DNA of 28,153 bases from assembly GCA_003427395.1 (NCBI GenBank), contig BFEA01000383.1, forward strand, positions 978,945 to 1,007,097, read 5' to 3'. Both the position numbers and the translations under genes were made by a program. Under the pieces are notes generated by a model. The model did not search any database, was not told where the DNA came from, and saw only the letters and a list, made by a program, of their open reading frames with translations. The DNA is from Chara braunii (lineage: Eukaryota; Streptophyta; Charophyceae; Charales; Characeae). Below, piece after piece: positions 1 to 8,234 of the stretch (positions within the stretch are counted from its first letter, which is position 1; each line of letters starts with the position of its first letter).

Positions 1-39
<39 letters not shown>
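1..39. repeat. poly(T) run at window edge
   Basis: An uninterrupted run of 39 T opens the window and is followed directly by GC-rich sequence. It could be the poly(A) tail of a minus-strand retroposon, a plain homopolymer, or an assembly edge effect. Nothing to the left is visible to decide. Confidence 0.8.
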
Positions 40-330
40 CTGGGGCCGGGTGTGCCGACACCTGACCCCTGGGACCCTCGCCGGGGCCCCGGGCCCGGGG
101 GTCGACAACCCTGGTGGAGACGAAGGGAGGAAGAGGAAAGGAGAGCAGAAGAGGGGGGAGGGAAGAATGAGAGCGATGAAGAAGAAGAGGAAGAAGAAGA
201 AAAGGAAGGACGGCGAGGAAGAAGAAGAAGAATTCGACGACTATGACGAGGAGGAGGTGAGGAAGAAACGAGGCAGAAGGAGAAGAAGGCAAAAAAAAAA
301 GGAAAAAAAATATAATAAAAAATTGTTGGT
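40..330. repeat. GC-rich palindromic patch then purine-rich (GAA/GAG)n tract
   Basis: The first 60 bases hold dense GGGCCC palindromes. From about 120 to 320 the plus strand is almost pure A and G, dominated by GAAGAGGAAGAAG-type triplets. Open frames across it encode only Lys/Glu/Arg runs, as expected from low-complexity DNA, so I call no gene. A CAGGTAAGT donor-like 9-mer sits on the minus strand at 332-340, at the edge of the tract. Confidence 0.75.
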
Positions 331-562
331 CACTTACCTGCGCGTCGGCTTCGGGATCGATGATGTGGCAGTGACAACGAGGACGAGGAGTTGCTGACGT
401 GGCGATAGTGACGACAACAGGTATGAGGCGCTGGCTTGGCAGCGATGACAACGATGGCGATGACGTGGCGGCGTTGGAGACGATAATGATGGTGACGATG
501 TCGATGACGTGGCAGCGCCGGAACAGTGAGGGAGGGAGGGCTGTTTGCCGCTCCGATACCAG
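331..562. repeat. degenerate GATGACGTGGC-type short repeats
   Basis: The tract is built from imperfect repeats of GACGATG, GATGACGTGGC and GTGACGACAAC. No coding potential or family similarity is recognised. It ends at the solo LTR that starts at 563. Confidence 0.5.
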
Positions 563-1072
563 TGTGACGAGGCAGAGGCAAAGCAGCGAGGTGGGAGAGA
601 GAGAGGGAGAGTGAGAGCACACACACACGCTCCCTCAACTCAACGCAGACTCGACACGGCTCGACGGACGCAGAGACGAAGTGGCAAAGTCGCAAAGTCG
701 CAATCTTGGATTCCAAACACAATGTCGCAGCAAGTGACACTGAAGCACAAGCACTGAGGCTGAAAACTGAGTGTCCAAACTGGGCTTTGAGTCCAATCTT
801 TAAGCACCAGACTCAAGTTGAGTCCCGAGGGCAGAAGTGCAATTTGCCTCGGGGCTGAACTCAGAATCGAAGGTATGAGCCTGGGCGCCAGAATGCCGGA
901 TGGCCCCAAGTATTGAAATCCCAAAGTGCCAGAGGAGGAATTTGAGAACAGGCCCCAACTGCAGAGGGCGTCAACAGTCAGGAACCGGAGATCAGAAACT
1001 AGAAAATAAAATAGCAGCCTGGCGGCTGGTAACCTGCGGACCAGGGATCGAGCCCTGGTTGAGTCTGTAACA
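563..1072 (-). mobile_element. solo LTR, same family as the LTR at 9761-10301
   Basis: This 510-bp block aligns from end to end with 9761-10301. Read on the minus strand it begins TGTTACAGACTC and ends CGTCACA, giving the TG...CA termini of an LTR. The flanking bases ACCAG (558-562) and CCCAG (1073-1077) look like a 5-bp target-site duplication with one mismatch. No polypurine tract or coding sequence adjoins it, so it is best read as a solo LTR left after LTR-LTR recombination. Both copies keep the hairpin CCAGGGATCGAGCCCTGG near the LTR 5' end. The copies differ by many substitutions and small indels, so the insertions are old or belong to different subfamilies. Confidence 0.8.
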
Positions 1073-1985
1073 CCCAGACTACGATCACACAGCTGCACTA
1101 CTCGCCTACAAAATGACAAAGCAACCAGTTGACGTCAGCAGCAGTAACCAAAGTACATGCAGATGTCGACCATGCAGACCTCTGCCTAAACGAGGTCGTG
1201 CCCTCACATCATCTCCCTCATTCGCCCTCTCCTGCTCACCCTCATCTTCTCCTTCCATGGCTCTACACCAACCGAAGACCACCACCGAATCCCGCTGACC
1301 CTTGTCCAAGCCCAACCCCGGCTATGGGGGCTGGGATATGGTACTGCCTTCTTCAGCGCCCTGCTTCTCCTGACGCCCGCGCGCGCCCAGGCTCTTGCAA
1401 CTAGCGCAGCAACACGCGAGCAATCGCTCCAGCAGCACTGCCGCATGCACTCACTATTGAATGAATGGCAGGCAGGCACTTTCCTACACGGAAAGTGCTT
1501 GCCCGTGCTAGCTGCCTGGGCCTGGCGACTGTGTGCCCAGTAGCTTCACATCGGGCCAAAGTGCTGGCCAGGCCCATTCAGACAGCGGCCTGGGACCGAA
1601 TTGGTTAGGTGTGCCCAACCACCCGGACGCAAATGTGTGGTGTTCCCTGCTTCTCCTGTGTGGCTGGAAGAGCCTAGAAGGCTCACGAATATATCTGATT
1701 CTCACAAGCAGGGCAGATGTAACCAACTGGCGCATGGCAACTGTCTGGCGCCCACCAAAGCTTCGCAAATTTGACGAATTCAGGCCTCATTGAGATTCAG
1801 GGGCTCGCCTTCACTTAGGGCGGGCACAATGCAGGTATGGCGAGGGTTCAAATCCTCGCACACAGCAGGGAGAGAATAGGCAGAGAACAGAACCCCCACT
1901 CTCGGACCTATCACTATTTTTTTCCTTGGCTTCCAGTATTGCATACCCCCACAGCCGGCAGCCAACAGGCCGGCTGGTCGGCACC
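1073..1985. other. gene-free stretch, no recognised family
   Basis: I see no convincing protein or RNA gene here. Short open frames on both strands overlap and show no motif. The stretch contains a 14-bp-stem hairpin (1471-1503) and a tRNA T-arm-like patch (1840-1859) with no accompanying tRNA body. Confidence 0.5.
1471..1503. repeat. 14-bp-stem hairpin
   Basis: GGCAGGCACTTTCC (1471-1484) is followed after a 5-base loop by GGAAAGTGCTTGCC (1490-1503). The arms are complementary over 14 bp with a single G-T wobble. No adjoining gene explains it; it may be a terminator-like or foldback relic. Confidence 0.7.
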
Positions 1986-2200
1986 TACCAGTCGGGGGTT
2001 GTCGGCACCCCGCTCCAGAACCCTTAATAACCCCACCAACACCCCCATAGCGGGCCCCAAATACCCCCATACACCCCCAAACCGCCCACAACACCCTCAT
2101 TACACCCGCCCCCAATACCCCCTATATCCCCACTATAGCCCCCCTATACTCCCCACCAACCCCCCATTCCGCCCCCCTCCACCCCCAAAAGTTTCTCAGC
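1985..2200. repeat. C-rich, strand-asymmetric tract (G-quadruplex/i-motif potential)
   Basis: From about 2025 to 2195 the plus strand is an irregular series of C3-C6 runs separated by A/T-rich triplets (ACCCCCAT, CACCCCCAAA, CGCCCCCAAT). The minus strand therefore carries many closely spaced G runs able to form G-quadruplexes. The plus-strand open frame across it is proline-rich low complexity and is not called as a gene. Confidence 0.7.
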
Positions 2201-2291
2201 GGATTTGGGCTGTACTCAGCAAGTGCAGTACAGCCCCCAACTCAAATTTGAAAAAAATCAGTGGATGGTTGTTTTCTGATTGGTCGGCGGA

Positions 2292-2322
2292 CAGCCGACC
2301 AGTCGGCCCCACTGGTCGGCTG
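2292..2322. repeat. perfect 12-bp-stem hairpin in a GGTCGGC-rich patch
   Basis: CAGCCGACCAGT (2292-2303) and ACTGGTCGGCTG (2311-2322) are perfect reverse complements around a 7-base loop. GGTCGGC or GCCGACC recurs several more times between about 1965 and 2355, flanking the C-rich tract. Possibly the end of an uncharacterised repeat. Confidence 0.8.
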
Positions 2323-2355
2323 CAATACGGTCGGCGGTTGGGGTCGATGGTCGGC

Positions 2356-2920
2356 AGGTATGCCACCCTGTTGGCTTCCCTGAAAACATGTGATAATGCA
2401 AGTTGAAAGAGTGTCATTCCATTATGCATGCTACAAAGACTGTTGCAGCATCTTATCCATTTCTTTGCAACAAGGGACACTCCTGGTTCACACCATCAAT
2501 GGAAGGTGCAAAAAAGCCAATCTCCGAATCAAATGTGAGCAATACCACAATACGCTTTTGAAGTTAACTACATGAGTTACCTCCAGTAACCATCATCCAC
2601 TCAGCAAGACGAGTTCCTCATTTTCCCTCTCTCGTTGAACTCTGCTCAGCTATCTCCACCCTCCTTATTCCCGTCCTGTGCTCCAACTCTCTTTGTCCAA
2701 ACCTCCTCCTCTCCCCTTGACTCCTGCCCCTTCTTTAGAGCCACCTCGTTCCCATCTGCGTCCCAACACACCATCACACCTCCCTCTCAACACTGTCAAC
2801 ACACCATCACCCTTCCAGCCTGATCCACACAATGACGAATAGCGGCCAAAAAAATGTGAATTTACTTCTATGTTCTTTACCTTCACTTCACGATCCCACT
2901 CAACACTGTCAACAATGTCA
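2356..2920. other. gene-free stretch
   Basis: No protein motif or repeat family is recognised. A short phrase (AACACTGTCAACA) recurs near 2790 and 2900. The block ends in CATAGTGTT (2919-2927), which is repeated exactly at 4265-4273 and may mark an insertion. Confidence 0.45.
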
Positions 2921-3540
2921 TAGTGTTAGATGCCCAGTTGGGTGATGTACATACGAAACCGAGGATCTGCAATGTGATGAAAAGGACTGAATGGACAATG
3001 CAGTGCAAGTGGAATCTCAACAAGCAATGTGCATTCCGATACATACAAAATGGTGCTTTATAGCGCAGGGAAGACTTAGATACAAGACCTGACCTGATCG
3101 AGACTGACCTCTTTCAAGTAGTAGAAGATAGCGAAGCAGAATGCTAGAATACTAATGACTAGCCCATTCAATGTTTAAACGCAGACCAGACATACATCAT
3201 GCTCATCACAAGGTGTGAAGGAGCCTGGCGCTGTACACAGGAAGGAAGCGCCAGGTCCAGACATACACAGACGAAGAGGAGGGGATCAGACGAAGAAGAG
3301 GGGGAGGAATGTCGTCAACACCGAGTCTTTGTCACAAGTCCCAAATAATCCCTCGTCGAAATGTCTGAAGCCCAAAAGTCGAGTCTGGATCCAATGTCAC
3401 CAAGCTCTCTCTCTCTCTCTTTCTCTCGTAGTCTGCTGATGCAGTGAAGTCAGGTAATGAGAGGGTGAGAGGGAGCTGGTGGACTGAGAAGAGGAAGAAG
3501 AAGAACTCTCTCTCTCTCTCACGAACCAGGTACTAACCTG

Positions 3541-3637
3541 TGAAGACGAAGCTGGAGCAACGGTGAAGACGAAGCTGGAGCAACGGTGATGCAGGTACCT
3601 CGAAGACGAAGCTGGAGCAACGGTGATGCAGGTAAGT
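3541..3637 (+). repeat. 23-bp tandem repeat ending in a splice-donor consensus
   Basis: A 23-bp unit starting TGAAGACGAAGCTGGAGCAA occurs at 3541-3563 and 3564-3586, and again with one change at 3601-3623. The second and third units are each followed by TGATGCAGGTA. The last reads CAGGTAAGT (3629-3637), a perfect 5' splice-site consensus. Confidence 0.85.
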
Positions 3638-3687
3638 ACCCCTGGCCTCCGCCCCATCTCTCTCTCTCTAGTGCTATCCTATCTATG

Positions 3688-3755
3688 GCGCCCAGCGCTG
3701 AAGACTACAGCTACGCTACTAGCGCCCAGCGCTGAAGACTAATGCTAACGCTACT
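3688..3755 (+). repeat. 34-bp tandem duplication (GCGCCCAGCGCTGAAGACTA)
   Basis: Two adjacent copies of a roughly 34-bp unit start at 3688 and 3722 and differ at only a few positions. AGCGCT is frequent in this block and in the LTR-like sequences near 18.6, 20.0 and 21.3 kb. Confidence 0.8.
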
Positions 3756-3989
3756 ACTACTCCTGCAGCGCTCCTCCAGAGTGCTGCTGCCGAATCCTGA
3801 AGACTACTGACTGCCTCCTGCCTACCTGTGAAGTGCATGGGAAGTCCCTATGTACTATCTCGGCCTGCCTCCTGACTGCCTCCGACTGCCTGCAGTTGCA
3901 GGGCGGGCAGTCCAGGAGGCTGCTCTTGCCAATGCCGAACTGAGCCAGGGGCTGGCGCTGCAGCTGTCGTGGGAACAGGCCAAAAATAG

Positions 3990-4250
3990 CCTGTTCCTAA
4001 AACCCTGGTTTGGTGCCTGAGTTTCGGGGCAGGTCGGCCTGATGAGGGCCTGAAAATGGCCCTCAGTTTCAGGCTAAAAAGGCTCATGTCGTTTTTAGTC
4101 TGAAACGACACAGGGCCTGTAGGCCCCTGTTTCCAGCTTTTCGAGCTGAACAGACACGGGGCCTGTAGGCCCTAAATTTGAGGCTTTCGGCCTGAAATTC
4201 AGGCTTTTAGCCTGAAGGACGCAGGGCCTGGAAAATGGCCCTCGTGTGCA
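3990..4250. repeat. cluster of short GGCC/GGCTT hairpins
   Basis: Small palindromes follow one another here: GGGCCTGTAGGCCC (twice, near 4104 and 4157), TTCAGGC-TTTTA-GCCTGAA (about 4197), AGGC-TTTC-GGCCT, AGCT-TTTCG-AGCT and GGGCC...GGCCC pairs. They lie just inside the start of the proposed minus-strand LTR. The LTR at 19669 has a similar patch at its own start. Confidence 0.65.
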
Positions 4251-4266
4251 GGCACAGCATGTAACA

Positions 4267-4745
4267 TAGTGTTGTACTCGAGTGCAGCATTGGAGTGGGC
4301 CAGTTTTTTGCAGCACCTCCCCAACATCCACGGTGCCCTGACAAAGCCAGGCACTCAGGTCTGCCACCATCGGAGGGATCAAGAAGAGCCCCAGGCCACA
4401 GAGCACATCCGACGTCCACAATCAGTCCACCCCCTGTCAGACGAAAGCTCTCGTGGTTAGAGAACAACACCCGTGGTCGGAAAAAATTAAGGGTGGGAGG
4501 GTAGATAGATATATCTGCAGTGTGATCCATTCCTGAATTCAGACATTTGTTGTGTGACAGGTTCCCTGATTCCTATCAATATCAGGAGTTTGGCAAACAC
4601 CCCATAAGAGTACAAGAATAATCATATCAAAGTTCAAACACACGTATGACTAACAAAAGATAGACAGTAGACACTATTTGGTAGTATTTGCAGGATTTTA
4701 TCATGCAGGTGGATTTGTACAGGCCATGAAGGGAAATCAACTCAC
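4267..4745 (-). other. probable intron 3' of the PX exon (minus strand)
   Basis: Reading the minus strand past the donor at 4745, I find no continuation of the PX domain and no further exon. The sequence is AT-richer than the flanking LTR material and no repeat family is recognised. It is presumed intronic because the exon ends in a clean CAG|GTGAG donor. Confidence 0.5.
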
Positions 4746-4941
4746 CTGTAAATACTTATCCAGCTGAATGCGCCTCTCATAGACAAATTCGCCATCCAAA
4801 TTATGAGTAAAGAAACGCTTGGGCGGCAACTTAAGCCTGTATTGTGGCATCTCCTTTAGCACTCCGTGCAACTGTTCAAAGTTTCGATATCTGACCAGGT
4901 CACGATCACGGATTTCAGTCATGACACCAACACGTTCACAC
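4746..4941 (-). CDS. internal exon encoding a PX (phox-homology) domain core; sorting-nexin-like protein, partial
   Basis: The 196-bp minus-strand exon lies between a polypyrimidine-AG acceptor (TTGCTTGCATAG, ending 4942) and a CAG|GTGAG donor (GT at 4745-4744). It enters with one base completing a codon and leaves in phase 0. It encodes about 65 residues with PX landmarks: RYRNFEQLH (the first Arg corresponds to the family's PI3P-contacting Arg), KEMPQYRLKLPPKRFF (the conserved LPPK loop), and ERRIQLDKYLQ (C-terminal helix). PX domains bind phosphoinositides, usually PI3P on endosomes. The RYRNFE.LH..LK..P.Y.L.LPPKR spacing resembles plant PXA-PX-Nexin_C proteins, but the other domains are outside the window or in exons I cannot find. 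The upstream Met in the simple open frame is intronic. GT-AG borders and undamaged reading frame argue for a live host gene with transposon-filled introns. Confidence 0.8.
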
Positions 4942-4988
4942 CTATGCAAGCAACAAAAAAAGTATAAAATGATGTGCATGAAGACTGA

Positions 4989-5073
4989 GGGCATACTCAC
5001 ATGAGGACTTTCAACTGCATCGGACGTCAACCTGGTAAGATATGTCCTAGAAAGTCCTGGTGTGAGTATGCCC
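4989..5073. repeat. 85-bp inverted repeat (24-bp arms) near the PX exon
   Basis: GGGCATACTCACATGAGGACTTTC (as 4989-5012) is mirrored by 5050-5073 with 2 mismatches in 24 bp, around a 37-base loop. It lies about 50 bp upstream of the PX exon in transcript direction, so within the presumed intron. It could be a tiny MITE-like foldback element or an intronic RNA hairpin near the acceptor. I see no clear flanking target duplication. Confidence 0.75.
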
Positions 5074-5831
5074 TAAGATTCTCACCACAAGTTGTCATCC
5101 GCACAGAACCTTCAGACAGAAGAGAGCAATCACAGACGAGCAGTACCGTAATGAGAACTCCAGCGTAACGGCAGCCCTGTCATCAAACCATACGTAAATC
5201 GCAAAGGAAAGAATGCCACCCAGCCGGTCTTTAAAAAAAAACAAAAAAACAGGCAATTATGGGGAGTGACGGTCCAGTTCCTTTTCCTTTTCGTTTTTCT
5301 TGAAAAAGGGTTGCGGGGTGTCAGGGATAGGTCCGGCAGGAGCCTTCACGCACTGTGTTCAGCCTACCTGCCGGCAGGAGGCTTCATGCACTGGGTTCAG
5401 CCACAAACACAGAGGTCACTCAAGGCAGGTCACACAACCTCGACCACACACACCCGGGAGTGTTATCCTGGACCGGAGCTACCAGGGTGCTGCGCGAAGG
5501 TGTACCCCCCGCGAACTCAGGGTCCTGCATCCCCGAGGCACCCAGCTGGGAGGCCGAAGTGGCACCAATGGGGCAACCACGACAGCAACCCCAAGGGGAG
5601 GCTCACACAGCTGTTTCCGGGACCCAGGAAATGTGCACTTGGGGGCCAACACCTGATGGGCCCCAGTTCAGTCTGGTACTCCGAATTACCCCTGTGTACA
5701 TGTGCACCCCTGGGTGCGCTCACTCAGTGTGCGAATGGCCTGTGTGTTGGTCAACGCCCGCCGGCGCCAGCTATCAAGACCCGTAGCGGTAGCAGTAATA
5801 CAACACAAACAACCCTACGCTTCCTTCCGTC
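5074..5831. other. unassigned sequence, no supported gene
   Basis: A long plus-strand open frame (about 5266-5847) has no recognisable motif and overlaps equally open frames in the other phases, so I do not call it. An imperfect direct repeat of about 45 bp, each copy starting CCGGCAGGAG, lies near 5332-5402. The right end merges into LTR-derived sequence at about 5832. Confidence 0.5.
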
Positions 5832-6103
5832 TGAGGCACACAGCTGACTTCTGAGTTTTGCTCATGGACTGAATGCCTTGCTGAGTTTCCCGCTTGCTAC
5901 TGAGTTCTCTAAGTGTGTGTGTGTGCACGCTTGCTGGTCTGCATGACTGTCTGAGTGCTTGTTGGCTTGTGTGTGTGTGACCCGCAAGGGCACTTGTTCG
6001 TTCATCGGGCCCGCAGGGCCGGTACTTGCCTGTGGCCGTAACATTGAGGGTTGGAGCAGGGAAAACACTCAAGTGGCGGGGGGAAGAGGCCCACAACACG
6101 TGA
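5832..6103 (+). mobile_element. 5' LTR fragment of element 1
   Basis: About 270 bp match the first part of the 3' LTR (from about 8258 to 8530): a shared TTCTGAGTTTTGCTC, the (GT)n patch, GGGCACTTGTTCGTTC and GAAAACACTCAAGTGG. The first 20 or so bases and the last 900 bp of the LTR are absent. The donor-like 9-mer of the 3' LTR is changed here by one base (ACTTGCCTG, 6024-6032). Confidence 0.8.
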
Positions 6104-6909
6104 CTGCGCAATCGTGTTTGGATACAGTCAAAGGTACGGTTCCCACTCACTTGACCAATAGCCTAGGCACAGATTTCTTCGGGTGCACTGACTGGTTTTC
6201 CTAATGAAGGACGTAGTCCGTCTGGAGGCAGGAGACCTTATTGCAGCAAGCAACAAAAATACTTTTGTTCGCGGGAGGTTTCGTGACAGCAACCACCTAG
6301 CTGTGCTTGACTTGTTGGGAGGAGAAGGGGAGGCCGAACCAGATGACCCCACTCTTGGCAACGGCCAAAAACAGGACGCTGATACAACCTCTCTTCCACT
6401 CAAGAATCTGACATGAAGAACGAAGATGAGAAATTCAGTGCATTTAAAAAGACTACCCATGGTAAGGGAAACCAAAACCGGAACTCGGTGAGAGGCTTTG
6501 TCGCACTTCCAAAGGGAGCCAAAATCCCAGCCAAACCGGAGGATGCAAGTACTAAACCTTGGTTGGACCTTCGGATCAATGAGGCTGAATGGAAGGCTAG
6601 GATGAAAACAAACCATGAGGTACAAGATTGTCATAGGCTGCAGGGAAACCAGAATCGGGCGTAGAGTTGTTTTCAGCACCCTCTACGACAAGGGAGACTG
6701 AACCTGATGTAGATCAGCAGTCCTCTCTTGAAGCCCAATCGTTTGCCGGTTCCAAGGCTGAAGCTTGTCATGCTTTGTATGTTGAGCCTTGGGAGGAATC
6801 TGAGACGATCGCTATCACTTAAAGCATTGGGCTGAAATGAAACATTAGCATGCTCAAGGGATAGAAGTTAATCTTCTTCAAACTTCTCATAAACCACCGT
6901 TACCTCCGT
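6104..6909 (+). pseudogene. eroded gag / gag-protease linker of element 1
   Basis: Short plus-strand frames (6204-6416, 6413-6664 and onward) overlap end to start and are polar, with low-complexity Glu/Asp/Lys content. They lie where gag should be, between the LTR fragment and the retropepsin. The stretch KPWLDLRINEAEWKARMKTNH is of the type found just before a zinc knuckle in related gags, but no CX2CX4HX4C motif survives. The assignment rests mainly on position. An origin in unrelated inserted DNA cannot be excluded. Confidence 0.4.
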
Positions 6910-7563
6910 GTGTTGATTGATTGTCGTGCTACGGCTAACTTCATGTCACCACACGGGATACGCGAAGTGGACTTGGGAATGAAGCAAGTGGCTTTGCAGA
7001 ACCCTGGTCGGACTCAAGTAGGCAACACAGAACTTGTCTCATCTACGCGTGCAGTCAAAGGTGTGCGCACTACCTTCAACAAGGATACGACAATCACCCA
7101 CGCATTGAACTTCTATGTCCTTGACAAGTGTCCCTTCGACATAGTCCTTGGCTTGGGCTGGCTGCAGCCCCAATGCGAATGGACCAAGTGGAAAGAGCCA
7201 CTTTTCATGGTCAAAGATGCTCAAGGGAACGTGTTTCCCGTCCTCTTGGATGAGAAGCACGGATCCCCAGTGACTTTTCTCAATGCCATGCAGTTCTGCA
7301 AGAAGTGGCACAAGCACAAAGAGGATGAACAATTGTATGTTGCCTTCGTTCGCCCTACTCATGTGCCATCTACTTTTACGGCTAGTACTAATACTACGTC
7401 ATGTAATGAATCTACTTCTAGCACTTCTACTTCTCTACCTACCCCTAGTCCAAATGACTCTACTTCAGATTCGGTCACCTCCATTCGTAAACTACGACCT
7501 GGTCTAGGTGACCCTTTTGTAATCCGATCTCCTACCTATTCCCTGAACATGCAGCTGGTTTAA
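6910..7563 (+). pseudogene. retropepsin (aspartic protease) remnant of element 1
   Basis: The 217-residue frame opens with LIDCRATANFMS, the retropepsin active-site strand. Its catalytic triplet, D-[ST]-G or D-C-G in relatives, reads D-C-R, so the conserved Gly is lost. The second half keeps the hydrophobic FDIVLGLGWLQPQ segment typical of the protease C-terminal part (ILG.dWL). After about residue 145 it becomes Ser/Thr-rich linker. In an intact element the enzyme cuts the Gag-Pol polyprotein. Reverse transcriptase should follow; instead, sequence for the integrase C-terminus follows after the stop, in another frame. The mutated active site and the deletion make this a pseudogene. The start used is simply the first codon of the open frame; the true polyprotein starts upstream. 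Confidence 0.8.
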
Positions 7564-8193
7564 CACCCGGCAGGCCTGGCTTCAGGGCCCAGTACGATCG
7601 GTTGCTCAAAGTTGCCATCGCTAAAATGACCAAGCGAGAGCACGCAATGATCCATCATGCAAACAAGAAGTATCGACCTTCATATATTGAAGTGGGAAGT
7701 TAAGTCTGGGTCAAGATGTCTGAATTCTCAGAAGAAGAGAGAGTATCACGCAAACTTCTTTCGCTCTGTTATGGTCCGTGGGAAGTTCTGCGCCTCATAC
7801 ACAGTTGTTGTGCCGCCTCATCTGCGCACATACCCTGTCTTTCATGCATCAAAATTGTATATCCACTGTGATGCTAAGTCCTTCAACTACCGTGAAGACA
7901 TGATTCCTCGCACAATCAATAACGGTCATGAGATCGATAGAATCAAACAGCACGTAGGGAACGGACGTAACAGACAAAACCAGGTTCACTTTATGTATCA
8001 CCCGTTGGACGATCCATACTAGATTTCCAAGAAGGAACTGCTGCGCGGCGCACCTCGCGTTGTTAAAGCCTACGCGCGACAAATCGCCTCTAATGTTGTA
8101 CCTAAAATCTCTGCAAATCTCACTATGACAGAGTACTCTCGAACTCTCTTTGCTTTATTTGCTTCCGGCGCGTTTGTCGAGGACTCAGAATGA
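7563..8193 (+). pseudogene. integrase C-terminus plus chromodomain-like tail, element 1
   Basis: Read across frames, this encodes the end of a gypsy polyprotein. A basic segment (TPGRPGFRAQYDRLLK) leads to VGS-stop-VWVKMSEFSEEE, the GD.VWV strand of the integrase C-terminal domain with Asp replaced and a stop inserted. SRKLL.LCYGPWEVL then matches the KL....GP..V pattern. A frameshift near 7795 moves to PPHLRTYPVFHASKLY (the .HPVFHVS.LK motif). The last part, HEIDRIKQHVGNGRNRQNQV.F...P, resembles a divergent chromodomain. A TAG at 8020-8022 replaces the expected Trp after DPY; the frame then stays open to TGA at 8191. The integrase catalytic core is absent. Confidence 0.8.
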
Positions 8194-8220
8194 GTTACTC
8201 GCTCGCAGGGACCTCGCTCT

Positions 8221-8234
8221 TAAGGGGGGGCTAG
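8221..8234 (+). other. polypurine tract of element 1
   Basis: TAAGGGGGGGCTAG lies directly before the LTR start TGTGATGACC. This is the expected position and composition of the plus-strand primer of an LTR retrotransposon. Confidence 0.8.

Larger units (their letters stand above)
2921..4266 (-). mobile_element. probable LTR (minus), related to the LTR at 19669-20806
   Basis: Read on the minus strand from 4266 this block begins TGTTACATGCTG, the same 12 bases that open the LTR at 19669. It shares further words in the same order (CACACG..GGGCC, then CAGGCCC). The module order also matches: GGCC hairpins, AGCGCT-rich patch, then a pyrimidine-rich tract. The 9-mer CATAGTGTT flanks it on both sides and could contain a target duplication. 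The low-coordinate end does not give a clean TG/CA terminus, so that boundary is uncertain. It also contains (CT)n microsatellites near 3404-3427, 3508-3520 and 3656-3671, and a 9-bp-stem hairpin CCTGGCGCT/AGCGCCAGG (3224-3255). If the boundaries hold, it sits in or near the host gene marked by the exon at 4746. Confidence 0.5.

Noticed and set aside
50-397. Lys/Glu-rich open frame in the purine tract
   Set aside because: It is a by-product of (GAA/GAG)n low-complexity DNA.
1840-1859. tRNA T-arm-like GCGAGGGTTCAAATCCTCGC
   Set aside because: The GGTTCAAATCC core fits box B, but the loop length is off and no acceptor, D-arm or anticodon arm can be folded around it. I cannot support a tRNA or SINE.
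1837-2406. 189-residue plus-strand open frame
   Set aside because: It crosses the C-rich tract and encodes low-complexity proline repeats with no domain. The frame is open because of composition.
5074-5230. Possible second exon of the PX gene on the minus strand
   Set aside because: A short open stretch (GGILSFAIYVWFDDRAAV) vaguely recalls the PX beta strands, but it lacks the expected motif and convincing splice borders.
5266-5847. 193-residue plus-strand open frame
   Set aside because: Three overlapping frames are similarly open, no motif is seen, and it runs into an LTR fragment.
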